Shown here: positions 46,411 to 58,900 of the stretch, one piece after another
Layout of the letters: each line of letters starts with the position of its first letter
Numbering within the stretch: position 1 is the first letter of the stretch
NCBI GenBank assembly: GCA_009760855.2
Contig: WPIO01000182.1
Coordinates: 72,001-136,000 of the forward strand
DNA length: 64,000 nucleotides
Direction of reading: 5' to 3'
From: Cristatella mucedo
Lineage: Eukaryota; Bryozoa; Phylactolaemata; Cristatellidae
Made by a program: the position numbers and the translations under genes
The notes under the pieces: model-generated
Databases searched by the model: none
Seen by the model: only the letters and a program-made list of their open reading frames with translations
What the model was told of the DNA's origin: nothing

Positions 46411-46781
46411 TATACATTACCAGCAAAAAATACACCATCCGGGCTCACCCAGTAAAACATTGAAGGGTCCTAGACAAAACGAGCATACACCCTAGCAAAG
46501 CGTTCGTAGGGAGGGGGTTAAATTAAAAATCCGCTCCGAGAATGTCAGCACATGAGCAGTGGCACTTGGGAGCATGCGTGTGTGCACGCCAGCTGCCTGG
46601 CCAGAGTGCCAGGCAGCATAGTCAAAGAAGCACCTTTACAGCCGACTCTCTTTAACTGAGTGAGTAATGGCATGGACAAAGCACATTGCACAGCCCAGTG
46701 CCCAGCAGTTACACACTGCTCCATGCACCTTGCCATCGGCTAGCAACTCAATGACAATTACACTCAGGAGCGTCAACAAAC

Positions 46782-46802
46782 CCCCCCCCCCCCCCCCCCC
46801 CC
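46782..46802. repeat. C homopolymer, about 20 bp
   Basis: Uninterrupted C run (G on the UBAP1 sense strand), just beyond the candidate UBAP1 poly(A) signal. Confidence 0.95.
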
Positions 46803-46818
46803 GCCAAGTTCAGTGACG

Positions 46819-46824
46819 TTTAAT
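46819..46824 (-). terminator. candidate poly(A) signal for UBAP1
   Basis: TTTAAT on plus is ATTAAA on minus, 240 bp past the UBAP1 stop and followed by a G-rich run on the sense strand. Plausible 3' end. Confidence 0.4.
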
Positions 46825-47063
46825 ATGGTCAACACAGGTCAACTCTCCTCCGATCACAGTCATTGTTTTGGCGAAGCAATAGCCAAGGTGACACTCGCAG
46901 AACGATGCACCAGCCGACAGTCGGCCGGCCGTGACACAAGCGAGCGTAAGGGAAGCTGCCAGAGGCAAAGGCAGCACGCCGACCCATGCGGGCGAGCCTC
47001 GCCAACCCTGCTGCCGGCACATGTCCACGCACGCAAAACACCGAGCAAGTTGACAACACTCGA

Positions 47064-47201
47064 CTAGGACGACGCAGTTCCAGCGAGCACGTCGAGAGCC
47101 TTTTCGGCGTTGGCGTCGTGAGCCATCAGCGCCTGCTGAATTTTCTGACCCTCGAACCCGTACTCGAGCAGGCGCCGGTAAGAGAGCAAATATTCTTGCA
47201 C
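47064..47201 (-). CDS. UBAP1: UBAP1, last coding exon (third UBA of SOUBA)
   Basis: Acceptor GTCTCTCGCACAG| at 47202, then 45 codons and TAG at 47064-47066. The peptide VQEYLLSYRRLLEYGFEGQK then IQQALMAHDANAEKALDVLA is the final helix bundle of the UBAP1 C-terminal domain; it has the YGF UBA loop and the 'A..VL' last helix. The human protein likewise ends a few residues after this bundle. Confidence 0.9.
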   Translation of the reverse strand: MQEYLLSYRRLLEYGFEGQKIQQALMAHDANAEKALDVLAGTASS

Positions 47202-47633
47202 CTGTGCGAGAGACAGCAATCGTTAAAAGGGCAAAGCAAGCACGTCCAAAGCGGGTCAACAGACAGGGGCGAGCCGAGCAGCAGCAGCAGCCACCGTTGC
47301 CGAGGTACACCAGCCGGGGACATTCTGAGGCAGGACGGCAAGTCGTCTGACACAAGCCTGCTCTGGAAAAACAGCCAAATGGGCTACTTAATGCAGCAAG
47401 GACACAGGGCACAGCCAGGATTAAGCCCTGGAGATGACCCAACCTTTGCCCTTGCCAGAGCAAATCGTCAGAAAGTTTTGCAGCTAGCTTGCTGCCTGAC
47501 ATGACCACCCCCTTTGCGGGCCAGTGCTCGGCACGTCCGACTTACCCAAGCCCATACCAGCAGACGACGTAGAGGCGATTGCTGTACACATGCAGGTACA
47601 GCCATTGCAATCGCAAGAGAAATACGTACAAAA

Positions 47634-47795
47634 TATTAGCTGATTTAACAGCTTCCTTTGTATAGCAGCAGAAGAGCCTTGCCGGCTTTCATCACCACTT
47701 GCAGTTGGCAACAGAGGATCTCCCACTGCAGGATTCGAACCCACGACCTCGGTCGTGAAGAGCGAGCACCTTACCTTCAGGGCTATCACGGCCCG
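47634..47795 (-). mobile_element. SINE-A copy in UBAP1 intron
   Basis: ATTAGCTGATTTAACAGCTTC start, CACCACTTGCAGTTGG, inverted B box GGATTCGAACCC at 47731-47742 and head TATCACGGCCCG. Sense to the host gene. Confidence 0.9.
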
Positions 47796-48329
47796 AGAAG
47801 TGGGCAAGTGACGACGACGACTGGCTTGCTCGACAAAAGCACGCTTAAGATAAATTATTTTAATCTTAAGACAAATAGGAATAAATCTTAAGATCAATCA
47901 ATCACCCCGCTACGCACTCGCTGGCCAATGCTCGCTGTGTCAAGTACAGCAAGCTACACTAACACTTTGTTAGATTCCAGTACTTGGGGCAGCGATAGGT
48001 TGGGCAACTGGTACACAGGGGTATTCTAATGAGACCACAAGCCAAGGAAATCGTGCGCTAATCAGACCAAGACAAACCAGATCAAACATCATGCGACATG
48101 ACAGATCACAGCTACATATTGTTTGGTTGAAAATTTGCGCCCAAACACGGATTTAGCCATATTAAAGACAACATTTTAAATAATGAGCCGGTCTGAATGA
48201 TGCATGCTTTTAAATCCTATCCGATAGGCTTACTTGGGTGCTTTGGGAAGACTAACAGGACAGTGGCCTACTTAAACCCCGGTGGCCAATCTTAAAGTGT
48301 GCCTGCGGAACTCGAACTCAATGTGCAAT

Positions 48330-50860
48330 AAAATCCTAATAATATCCGGCATGATTCTTGACGCCGCTCTTGACCTGTTTGCTTTGACCGGCACCTAGCT
48401 GAAATCGACTAATTGCCCAACTAGTACTGACAACACACCCGCCAGGCTTCCCGTTCTTTAATACCCCAAGAGCAATCAAATTGGCAAAGGAGTCGCCATT
48501 GTTGCATATTCTTTACTCAATTTCAAAGCGTTTGCAATCCCCTCGACCTGCCGTCTTTCGAATTTCTTCTTTTTAGTTCCTCAAATACCAAACTCCCATA
48601 GGCTGCAGCCATCTATCTTGCCCATCTACCAAGTCCTCTTTTACTTCAGATTGTGTGCTCTGACCTTTTTTTGATTCTGTGCATAAGAAATCCTTCCTTA
48701 CTCGATCTCGATCTGGGCGATTGTCGTCATTTATTTCGACGACTCAAGTGACACCTTAAGTGCCGAACTTCGTGCACCGACTGACTCATTTTTCCTTGTG
48801 ACTTATAATGTGCATGACTCATCCCACAATAAAGGTCACATGTGCTACATCAAATACAACCAAAGTCTGCACATCTGACCACATTCGGATCTCAAGTCAG
48901 CCTGCAGCTTGTGCCTTCGTTGCTCGTATCCAGAGTTAGCTATAAATCGGAAAACGCTTAAGACGCTTGACATTGATGCATTGCCTCACGAAAATATCTT
49001 CCATGCCCATGCTGCTCACCCCACGACCCCGTCTTCACAGGCGAAATGTTACAACACGACACTGTATGACGTTTTGAGCAAGTTGGCTTCTCCAACTAAG
49101 CAAACTATATGCTCACGCACTGATGGTCTATGGTTTATCAAAGTGATACACCTAGCTAGGTCTACTCTGAGCAAGCTTAAGAAAGCATACAGAAAAACAG
49201 AACTGACTGCCCATAGACTGGCCTACAAAGACAGCTGTAGTAGACCATACCAATCCAAGCTGGTGAAGGCCAAGCCCAGCTTCTATACAAATTTAGTCGA
49301 ATCGTGGCTGCACAATCAAAAAGTGCTGCTGTAGACGATCAACCATCTCCTTAACAGTTCCCAGGTTAGCTCTTTACCTGGTGATCCTTGTGGTGATCTA
49401 GCAGATCGCATTTCTAGCTCCTTCGTTAGCAAGGCAGATAGAATCAGGGAGTCCTTTCGCGAGGCAACAACATCCTCGCAAGACTTCTATCCCTCAGCAC
49501 CAGCAGGACTTCTTTTCCTCAATTTGGCAACACTTGACACGGATAACATTAGCAACTTTCGCTCAGTCTCTTGCTGCTGTTCCTATCAGAAACACTGATA
49601 CAGAGAATGGCAGACCATCTAAACTCTCACATACAATTCAAAACCCTAGCAAGTTCCTGATAGCTTTAAGAGTTAATAACTCCACAGAGTCAACATTGCT
49701 TTGGGTGTATACAGAAATTATCAGGAATACAGACTTAGGTTGAGTCGGCTTGTTTTGCTTGATTTATAGACAGCATTTGATACTACTGATCCCCGAGTAG
49801 TTCTCGAGTGCCTCTCATCTCGTCTAGGCAGCCATGTCACTGCACTACAATAGCTTAGGTCCTGTCTGAGTGACAGATTCCAGAGCATTGATGTCATTGA
49901 AAGGCAAAGATCATCAATGGAACCACTAAAGTAGAGGGTAACCCCAGGGCTCTGTGCTTGGTCCCCTTTTTCCACAATGTATACTCTCCCTCTTACCGAT
50001 TTAATCGCCCAGCACAATCCAGGCCTCCATTTCTATGCAGATGACACACAGCTGTACCTATGATTTGATCCATCACAGCCTTCTGACATGTCAAACTCTC
50101 TCAACTCTCTTGGTTATTCCTTGATAACTCTAATGCTGCACGTGTTGCTGACACTAGCATTTGGATGGCAACACAGTTATCACACTGATTGACGATAAAA
50201 CCAACCAACTAGTTATAGGCAAACCTAGTAACTCAAAAATTGGAAACCTATCCTTCAAAAAGGGATCGTCCAGCATATCTCCTGTACCATCTGCAAGGTC
50301 TTCAAGCCTATGCAAAAAAGGCCCTCAAGAGTTCGTACAAAACTCTGCAGCCAAGTCTGTCGTGAGCACGCATTTGCCACGCATTACACCAATTCTCACC
50401 GACACTGCACTGGCTCCCCATCAAGCAGTGTAAGGACTTTTAAGTTTTTTTCCACTCACTTTTAAGTTTCTTCATTCTCTTGCTCCTGCCTACCTATCAG
50501 AAACATGTTTTCAATCAGGCTAGGCATCGTACCATCCCCTCTTCTGACTCAAGTCATTTAGCCGTGCCTCAAACTAAACTCAAACCCGATGGAGATAGTG
50601 ACTTCGGTTTGTATAGCTCCCAAGACCCGATATTTACTTCTGATTGACATAAACACATCCAGTTTGCTGATGACATTTAAACAGAGGTTAAAAAAACATC
50701 TATTACTCTCAAAATTTTCTGGGTCCTTGTGATTTGTCTTTTGTGTGCATATGCACACTGAAGCTGCATATTTTTGCTAACAAATTGACATTCTTCCATG
50801 ATAGCATATGAAAAGAGCCTAGAGAGATTTGGTTCTCTGAGCAGGCATTATTATTATTAT
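48330..50860 (+). mobile_element. LINE-A copy, nearly full length but dead
   Basis: The most complete, though decayed, copy; plus strand, antisense inside a UBAP1 intron. In order: an endonuclease piece (GACGCCGCTCTTGACCTG near 48360, 'DAALDLFALTGT'); a connector (49150-49330: LARSTLSKLKKAYRKTELTA); the N-terminal reverse-transcriptase block (49680-49740: NNSTESTLLWVYTEIIRNTD); the catalytic region (50000-50070, FYADDTQLY); the C-terminal blocks; and the hairpin/(ATT)n tail near 50810-50860. Frameshifts throughout. Confidence 0.75.
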
Positions 50861-51053
50861 TCTTATATTAGTGCTCCGATATGACCAGCCCTGGGAAATA
50901 TGCTGCACATTCTGATTTACTCAGTGTGGTACGAAAAGTCTTTTAGCTTGCTTTTAGCTGGTCGTTTTGGGGTTCCAAAATTTACTGCTCTGACATCCAG
51001 CAACTATCTAACGGGACCAAACCACTACACTTCTACTTCACAGATAAAGTAAG

Positions 51054-51213
51054 GGTTAGCTGATTTGACAGACTCATTTATAGAGCAACAGAACAGTCTT
51101 AACGGCTATCATCACTGCTTTCAGTAGGCAATAAAGGATCGTCAGCGACAGCACTCCAACCCACGGCCTACAGGTCGTGAAGCGTGAGCACGTTGCCCCT
51201 CGGATGAGAATCA
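51054..51213 (-). mobile_element. SINE-A copy (diverged)
   Basis: GGTTAGCTGATTTGACAGAC start, GCAATAAAGGATCGTCAGCG and a mutated inverted B box (ACTCCAACCC). In a UBAP1 intron. Confidence 0.7.
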
Positions 51214-52513
51214 GGAAAAAACAGATGGGAGAGGCCAAAATCACAGACTGGCTGCTAAATTCTCATGCGAACATCTAATAGTTACCACTTGGAAGTATTT
51301 CTTTAGCAAATATCGTAGGTATTTCTGAGATAAAACCAATAGCTACTGGTCAACTGCCTGCCAAGCAGCTATACTCTATCCTTAGATAAGCATACATCAG
51401 TATGAATTCGGCTGAAGCTTTGTCGGTAACCAAGCAGACATGCCTAACCATGACCTCCTGCCTTATTAACGAGACTGCCCCCTAATAAAAACCAAGACGT
51501 GAAGAGGCTGCATACAGCGGTCCTATTGCATGCACCAAGGCACAGATATAGACGACTAGCTAAGCGGCTTGCTCGGCTCTACAGCGGCAGTTCGAGTCGA
51601 CTCGTATCTGCACACTAACATAGCACTCGGCATTTACAAGACCGAGTGCTGCCATTCGAAGCCAAGTCGATGCCATCTCTTGAACAGTAATCAGTGACAG
51701 CTCAATTAGTAGATTGTTTGGTAGCTTGGCTCAAAAGGTCAATCCGAACTTGATCCAGTATCCCCATGCCTCTAATGCTAGCCTAATCAGAGGCTAAATA
51801 CCAGTCAGAGGTGTATACATAGGAAGATTGTATAGGAATCTTTGTTTATATTTAGCTACAGCAATCAAGTCCATAACTAAATGTGCTGTGTAAAAAGCTT
51901 ATGCACATGACAGTCAAGTGGGTAGATTTGGGTAGATTCTTTTTTTAGAGCCTAATCGACAAGTGAGACAGAATTTTTTTTAAATATTTGTATCCAACGG
52001 CCTGTGGGGCTACCAAAGGAAATATTGTGATCTCCAACGGATGCGCACCTAGAACCTTTGGTTTCCCCGATCGGTTTCTAACCATTGAGCTTAAGAGACC
52101 ACTAGTCACACCACGTAGGCATAAATAGAGCAAGTAAAGAGTTTACTGGCTTCAGCAGCCATTGTGTGTGCCAGCCAGATGCACTTGATGTGTGTACTGT
52201 GATGCAGCGAGTGGACTGCGGAGCATCCTGGACCAATCACACAACATACACAGCCTCATCTGCATACATGACAGGTAGTATGTAGCGCAAAGAATAAAAT
52301 ACCTTCTACTATGCCTTCTATTATGCTAACTATCCTGCCTGGTTATCCCGTGATCGTACAATTTCAACACCGCGGCTCTATTTATTAACAGCTAGCACAG
52401 GTTCACTGCTGCTGGGACTTGCTGAATCAAGGTTAGGTATTCTGCGATCAAATCATTTGCTTCGGACATCTCACGACAACATTAGAATAACACGTGAAGG
52501 CTATTTCACTAAC
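51214..52513. other. UBAP1 intron, no gene seen
   Basis: AT-rich unique sequence without a conserved frame. Confidence 0.5.
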
Positions 52514-52615
52514 CTTGGCCAGCTGCCCGGGATACGAGAGAATCGCCTTCTGGGCTATTGTCCAGTCATAGCCTTTATCTACCAGGTCGCTTAGGATGCA
52601 GAGATGCTCGACGAC
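52514..52615 (-). CDS. UBAP1: UBAP1, SOUBA middle exon
   Basis: Acceptor TTGTTGTTTCAG| at 52616 and donor AAG|GTTAGT at 52513 enclose exactly 34 codons, phase 0. The peptide VVEHLCILSDLVDKGYDWTI then AQKAILSYPGQLAK links the first and last UBA bundles and matches the human stretch around EKGFDPLLVEEAL. It carries the middle UBA's KGY loop. Confidence 0.9.
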
Positions 52616-52884
52616 CTGAAACAACAAAGACACACTCTATAGCTGCATACACCCTACCCATAGACGAATTGTCGTCGGCAAGGCGGTCAGCGCTCCAATG
52701 GAAAGTACAGTCGCAGGTGAACCAAGTAGCATCACCGATGAGTGGCACATAGACAAGGTTTTCTTGCTTAGGTGCCACTACTCGTTCACAAATCGAGCAC
52801 CTTGCCCCTGGGTCGAATCAGGCGCCATCTAGGGGTCAAAGCGTGCTCGATGTGTGTGCACACAGACAAGTTTAGACACTCGTT

Positions 52885-53025
52885 TACGTTGCTATTGAGC
52901 ATTCTACCACTAACCATTCGATCGTGCTTCATTTGCAGCAAATGTAAAGTGCCAAAAAGATACGTAGTTCTCTGAAGGCAATGTATCAAATGTATTGCTA
53001 TTATTTTTATTATTATTATTTTGTG
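52885..53025 (+). mobile_element. LINE-A 3' tail fragment
   Basis: CTACCACTAACCATTCGATCG, GCAGCAAATGTAAAGTGCC and (ATT)n. UBAP1 intron, antisense. Confidence 0.75.
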
Positions 53026-53039
53026 ATACAGAGCTAATC

Positions 53040-53195
53040 CCTCTACTCTAATGCACTATCCCTCCCACTTTCTCTTTGTTGCGTGAGACGAAGTCTGTTG
53101 GCTACCGAATGCGTACCGAAAGCCGCTTAGGCTGTGAGTGCGCTATACAAAACTCTCATGTGTAACACCCACAAGGTCTTTATGACTTTATATAT
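53040..53195 (+). mobile_element. LINE-B 3' end fragment
   Basis: CCTCCCACTTTCTCTTTGTT, CGAATGCGTACCGAAAGCCG and CACAAGGTCTTTATGACTTT match the LINE-B 3' UTR at 57885-58030 in inverse orientation. Confidence 0.8.
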
Positions 53196-53810
53196 AATGC
53201 ACGCTTCCATGCGGTTTTATCATATCTGTCGGAGCAGCGCTCATGGCTAGTAGGGGAGCTTGTGAGCTGCAACTCTTAAACAACTTGCAAAGGCAGAAGG
53301 GCTCCCGATAACTCACAGGAAACCATCAGCTCCGAGATGAGTGTTCAATTTTAAGCTAAAAACGTCAGCAAAGGTGTAACGCAAGCAGTACACACGACCT
53401 ATGGAATGCAGTCATGAGAATTCGAGCTGACCAAATTAAAAGCATGCCATCGTGATGCCATTTCCAATTGCAAGCTAAGCGCCGAAAGGAGGACCGCACC
53501 TGTCGGCAGCCGGATTTATGAAATGCACCCCAAAAAACGCTCAACGCACGATCAGCTGCGCTGGCTGGAGGCTCGCTGTCTTGCCACCGGGACAATGTCA
53601 AACGCGATGCTACATCGCCAGTTGAACCCCTCCCCCCAACGAAAAACGCCGCTCTCTCCCGATTGGACGATCGGTGGGCGACTCAGACATTCGCGACAAC
53701 CGATTGAACACCCGGCGAGCAGTTAAGACGTTTGCTGTTTATGTGACCAGAATTTGTGAACTGGGAGTGGTACACTGGACAAGACACACGAGCCATTAAT
53801 CCCAATTCAC

Positions 53811-53981
53811 CTTTTTGTCATCTTTGCCGAACTCTTTGACAGCAGCCTCCACGTGTCGCCATGGGAATCCCATGGCTAGCAGCTTCGAAGCGAGGCCGTC
53901 ATCGTCATCGTTGGCACCGCCATTTGCAGCCGGATCACGTCTCGTTCCGGCGCCCGGACTGGCAACCGTCGGCCTCGACAC
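53811..53981 (-). CDS. UBAP1: UBAP1, exon with first UBA of SOUBA
   Basis: Acceptor CTGCTGCTTGCAG| at 53982 and donor AAG|GTGAAT at 53810 enclose 57 codons, phase 0. After a Gly/Asn/Asp-rich linker (RRDPAANGGANDDDDG) it reads LASKLLAMGFPWRHVEAAVK then EFGKDDKK, a UBA with the MGF loop. Overlapping UBAs at the UBAP1 C-terminus bind ubiquitin on cargo so that ESCRT-I can sort it; this is known for the family. Confidence 0.9.
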
Positions 53982-55385
53982 CTGCAAGCAGCAGCGGTGG
54001 CGGCATGCCAGTGCAGACGAACTAGCGATAACAGCTGACCGCCAAGGCATGCGAGCACTTTATTTCGAAAGCGTGCCACCTCTGGTAACGCACGGCATTG
54101 AGCCGACCAAAAAGATGCTTCTGCAGGCTCAGGTGTGCACACGATTCTCTCGATGTGCGCACGATTCTCTCAATTCTGCCGAGGCAGGCACGATTAAAAA
54201 ACAAAACAAGCGAGTTTCATCAACAGGCTGCTAACGTCGCTTTGCTTCCAATGTGCCCAAGCATTGACACTTGCCTCGATGATTACAGGCCTACCATCCC
54301 TCAAAACGACCTTGCACCATTGAGAGTTGACCACAAGATCTCTGCTTCACAATAGATTTTTGCATAGTGGGATGGTCTTTCCTCCCCCTGCCTCTACAAA
54401 TATTGACCACACGTTCATACCTTTGTCCCGACACAACCAACTGCTTGACATGCCATAGTGCCAGTTCGGTCGTGCTTAATCGCGGGTAGTCCCCAGTGCC
54501 TAACATGCAGCATGCCCGCTCCCTTAAGCCCAATCGTTATAATTGTGTCGCAATGGAAATGAGTGTTCAGCATAGATGCATTTGGCTTGTGTGAGTGCTC
54601 GTGAGTGAATAGTGCATTAGGTTTTCAAGAGTCATTGGTTCCTAGGACCTCGTTGACCACGATTATATGCCATCCTGCACTTAGCAGCAGACGATGCAGC
54701 TATTAAATCACCTCAACCGGACTTTCAAAAGCATTGAATTGATTAATGCTGTCGGAGAGCCAGGGAGCTCATAGAATCAAGCTACAATCTAGGCCAGTTA
54801 AAAGGTGCTAAGTCTCGCCCATTAGTGGACGACTAAGCAAGCAATAGGAGGGTCTCACTATAACTCCCTGTCTGTGTGTCTGTCTGGGTGTCTCTCTCTC
54901 TCTCTCCGTGTCTCTCTTTCTCTCTCAAGCTTGCTGTCTTGTCTCCTTCTCGGTTTTTCTCATGCCTCTTCTGGCTATGCATTTCCTCTAACTCCTGCTC
55001 TCATCTGTCTCTCCCTTTCTCTTTAGCTCAATCACTCCTAAAGCTCAAAGTAACTGAGAGCTAGATCTAACAGAATTCAAAGACTAATCAGGTACACAGA
55101 CATATTTTACTTAACAAACTCGACGCTTAGTATCCAAAGACAGAGCAGCAGCAAAAAGCCAATCCGCATGAGCAGATAAGCAAGAGACAACAGCACATGC
55201 AATCTTATTGAGACAGGAAGAGGCCAACTGACCATCGCAGCCTTTTAGACAACTTGCGAAAACCGGGTTGCATACAACATTAACGCAAACGTTGGGAATA
55301 AAAATAAATGCACGCCGACCTAGCCAGCAGCAGCAGCTCCTACAGCAGTAGACTGCAGTTCTCTTCATACTTCTGGCTGGGTCAC
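53982..55385. other. UBAP1 intron, no gene seen
   Basis: Part of the 2085-bp intron between 53982 and 56066. It includes a CT-rich stretch (54870-55025). No conserved frame. Confidence 0.5.
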
Positions 55386-55425
55386 ACACACGCACGCACG
55401 CCCGCACGCAGGCATGCACGCGCAC
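55386..55425. repeat. (AC/GC) purine-pyrimidine repeat
   Basis: CACACACACGCACGCACGCC-type alternating repeat immediately next to the SINE-B tail. Confidence 0.85.
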
Positions 55426-55590
55426 ATACAAAATTCATTTGCACAGCACACTTAGAGAGAGAACTTGATTCAGGCGCTTCGATTCATGCCACGGGGCTCG
55501 CTCGAGCCCACGACCTCTGTCATCGAATACATTCACTCTGACCTTGATTCGAGACGAGCACTTTAACCACTGAGCCAAACCAGTGCAGCA
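55425..55590 (-). mobile_element. SINE-B copy (tRNA-like head, LINE-like tail)
   Basis: On the minus strand: CTGGTTTGGCTCAGTGGTTA (A box, TGGCTCAGTGG), a spacer, GAGGTCGTGGGCTCGAGCGA (B-box-like), then AGCGCCTGAATCAAGTTCTC and CTCTAAGTGTGCTG. The last part resembles the LINE-A terminal hairpin block. Such tail sharing lets a SINE use its partner LINE's reverse transcriptase. Within a UBAP1 intron, sense orientation. Confidence 0.6.
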
Positions 55591-56066
55591 TACGTACGAC
55601 ACTAGAACCAAATGCGAATGAGAGCAGCTTCGATGCCACACGTAGCCGACCGCTTGGGCAGCACAGGGTCCCCCCAGGCCTGCGCACGGCACCCAGGCTA
55701 CGGTGCAGCCAGCCAGCCAGACATGCATGCCGCAAGCAGATGCAGGTGCATATCGATGCGCACTACAGTAGCTCGTCGCCGCAGCCCGAGACCTCAGCGC
55801 AGCACTGCTGCGGCGGGCACACAACACTCCTCGGGGGCAAGTGCACAGGATCGCTTGTCGACCCGTCGTCACGAGTCCTCAGCCTCCTCGTGCCTACGTG
55901 CAGCGGCGGCACGCCGGGGCAATCTCAAGCTCTCAGCAAGGGAGCATGAGCTCGGGGCAGTCTGCATGCACGCAACCCGAGCCTGTTAATGCACTCAAGG
56001 AGCACGTGCACCCAGCGCTCACACGCGGTGCGCGCGCACACCCTTTCGGCAAACTCTCCTACTCAC

Positions 56067-57614
56067 AGCGAGTTGATTGCCCGGCTGGCCGTCGATGCTG
56101 CGCACTGGACCAGAATCAAAAGACGAATCGGGTGTGGCCGCCGATGACAATCTCGCCGCTGCCGCAACGGAGGCCGTAGCAGCCTCCGGAGACGATAGAA
56201 GTTCGGGCCAGACAATGTTCTTCACTGCCCACGCGTTAGAGCCCAGGCCCGAGCGCGGCGACGTCAACGACTGCAGCGGCGAGCCGGCGCCCGCAACGTA
56301 CGAGAACGGCTTTCCGGGCAGCAAAGCAGGTGCAGGAGGCAGCGTCGGCGGCTTCCGGAGCGAAGCATTGGCAGGCCTTTCGGCCTGCTGCACAATGGGC
56401 TTAGGCGGCGGAGGCCGCGGTGGCAGCCTGACTGCTGCTCTAGTCAGGCTGCCGGAGGTGGCCACGGCCGTCGGCACATCGGACGCTGTGGCCACGGCTC
56501 CTGGCTCTGATCCATCGTCGGTCGAGACGAGCCTCTTTGGAGGCGGCAACGACGGAAGCACTTTTCTGTGGGTGAGCGGTCGAGGCTTTGCCGCCGAATC
56601 CAGCGGCAAGGCAGCTCGAGAGGCCGCAACGGGCGAAGCACAGGAGGTGGCCGGGGCGGAGGCAGTGACCGTGCCGCGCACGCCTGTCGTGGTGGCCGTC
56701 ATGCCATCCGCGCCAACCGCCGACAAAAGCGATGTCGAGCTGCCAGCGCCAGCCTCTGTGGCAGCCATCACAGCCGACGGCGCTGTAGCAGCCGACGAGC
56801 GAGCGCCGCCAGCCCCCACTCTAGACGAGTCGGTGGTGACGAGTGACAGAGCCACCTCTGGAGAGTTAGCGCTGGCTGCAGATGCAGCGGCGATGCCGGC
56901 GGCCGAGTCCGGCGCTCGGTCGGCGACCCAGCCACTGCTTTCTTTGCACCCGCGAGCCACGTCAACGGCGCCGCGGTGCAGCGGCGAATTATCGCAGCCG
57001 CCGCTGTCGCTGCCGCTCTCGGCCTCGAGGCGATCAATCGCCTGCACGGGCGTGGCCTCACGCGGCTGCAGCACGCTCCTCAGCTCCTCGAAATCGTTCA
57101 GCGTCCTGAGCTGCATCTTGTCGAAGACGTCCTCTTCCTGCTCGAACAGCGCCAGGTCGAGGGGCGCAGCCTTGCCCGCCGGCAGGCCGCCGAGCGAGGC
57201 TGCCGCCGAGGCGGATCCCGCGCCGTTGCTCAGCTTCGGCTTGAGCGGCACGACCGGCTTGGGCACGAGCAGGTCGTGGCCCATGTTCGGACGAGTGGGC
57301 CTGGCCGCAGGTCGCTGTGCCACGGCGGGAGCAGGAGACGACCGCCAGCGGCCGGTCCCAGTGGCAGCGGCGGCGCCACCGCTGCCCGAGTCGGCTACGC
57401 CGGCGACGGCGGCAGCGGCTGCCCATCCCTGGTCAGCATCGCCGAGTCCTCGCTCGGCAGAGCTCACCACGGCCTTGGCGACAGCGGCTGCAGAAGCGGC
57501 TGCGGCAGCCGCCGCAGCCTCCGCCTCCTTTTTCTTGCTTTCTTCCGCCGACTCGCGAGCGAAAATGAAGTCTTCGTACCGCCTCAGACATTCGATTTCC
57601 TTTTCGAATAAATA
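56067..57614 (-). CDS. UBAP1: UBAP1, large central exon
   Basis: UBAP1 is the ESCRT-I subunit that directs ubiquitinated receptors into multivesicular endosomes. Acceptor CGTCTTGCAG| at 57615 and donor GCT|GTGAGT at 56066 give 516 codons, phase 0 at both ends. It begins YLFEKEIECLRRYEDFIFAR, the end of the UMA domain (human counterpart starts YDFSLEKK), followed by a charged helix and an Ala run. At residues 152-183 lies DLALFEQEEDVFDKMQLRT, clearly the UBAP1 acidic motif 'DF..FE.E.DPFD.L.L'. The rest is Ala/Ser/Pro-rich and disordered, with PxxP blocks (LPPRPPPPKP). This exon alone exceeds the whole human protein (502 residues). The antisense frame over the same bases is a GC-driven shadow. 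Confidence 0.88.
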
Positions 57615-57859
57615 CTGCAAGACGCACGGTTGAGCTGCGTCAGCAGAGAGAGGAGAGAAAGAGGCCTACCGCCAAGCTTGTCACGGTGCGCTGTACATGC
57701 AAAGGAATAATCTGAACGACACTCAAAAATAAACGTCGATGGAAAGCATTTCGGAACCCAAAAATGCCGCCCCTTTATCAAAATCTCGAGCGCTTCCAAT
57801 AGCCTGTCGATGAGCTCAAGATGGCTGCTTTAAAGTGCTCTTGATAGTCTGAAGCCATG

Positions 57860-58900
57860 AGAGCCGGCTGTAAGAGTATCTCCAGCTGTAACTCCACTAA
57901 GCCATAAAGACTGTGTGGGTGTTCCGCAGGAGAGGTTTGTATAGCGCACTTACAGGCTAAGCGGCTTTCGGTACGCATTCGGTAGCTAAAAGGCTCCATC
58001 TCATGCGACCAAGAGAAAGTGTGAAGCATAGCAGAGCCAGGAGAGCAGTTGGGGTAGTGAGTAGCATGGAAGTAGCAGTTCAGGACCACTGGAAAGAATG
58101 AGCCATAGTCGGCAGCAGGAGAGTAGTTGTCGTTGCATAAGAATTGTGGAAGCGAGTTTCACAGTCTATGACTTGCAGAGCTAAAGCTTCTAATGCCTGC
58201 AGTCTTTAAGCGGAGGAATGGAACAGCTAATTTATTGTCCATACAGGACCTGAGGGCACGAAGAGGCTGAAACTGGTGCAGCAGTTTAGCTAGGCATGGA
58301 GGAGCCAAGCTGTGACGGCCTTATGGGTGAGCCTAAGATCTTGCTCTGTATCCATTGATCAACCGACAGCCATCCAAGCTCTTTTAGCAAAGGAGATACT
58401 TGCTCAAACCTCTGGGACTTGAAGACTACGCTGCTATGTATAGCCTGCTGCAGTGGCCTAGTTGCTTTCTTTAGTAGCCCAGCCAAAAGGGAGTTACAAT
58501 AATCAAGCCGAGACAGAACTAAGGAGCTAGTTCAATTTTTTAAAAGCCACTGTGGAAGAGAGCTCCTAATCTTGGATAGGGATCGGGCGTGATGGCTATC
58601 TGTAAAAGCACTCTTGTGAATGAAGCTTTGAAAATTGAGGCAGCTGTCGAAAACGACACCTAAATTTCGAGTATGTGGTGATGATCATACGACAGCATTA
58701 CCTATTAGAAGAGCAAAGCCTTTTAATCCAGCCACATGCTTAGGGTGTCCTATGAGCAGCAGTTCGGTTTTATCGTCATTTAGTTTCAACGACGGTTTGA
58801 ATGACAAATACAGCTGAGTATTTTCAGCATAAAAGTGATATCCTATTCCATGGGCCTTAATCACTTTATCCAGAGGTTGAGTATAAATGAGTACCGTGTG
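57860..58900 (-). mobile_element. LINE-B copy (reference)
   Basis: A second L2/CR1-like LINE family. On the minus strand, from 58900 downward: YHFYAENTQLYLSF (active-site YADD changed to YAEN), LNDDKTELLLIGHPKH, LSRLDYCNSLLAGLLKKATR and LGWLSVDQWIQSKI, with interruptions. The 3' UTR follows (57880-58140), repeated at 13985, 26261, 35940 and 53040. Dead copy, within a UBAP1 intron. Confidence 0.75.

Noticed and set aside
46813-47508. 172- and 232-codon frames around the UBAP1 last exon
   Set aside because: They overlap the UBAP1 last exon in wrong frames and have no domain.
56077-57633. 518-codon plus-strand open frame
   Set aside because: It is exactly antisense to the UBAP1 exon 56067-57614, which has conserved motifs and splice sites. 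GC-rich codons on one strand suppress stops on the other.
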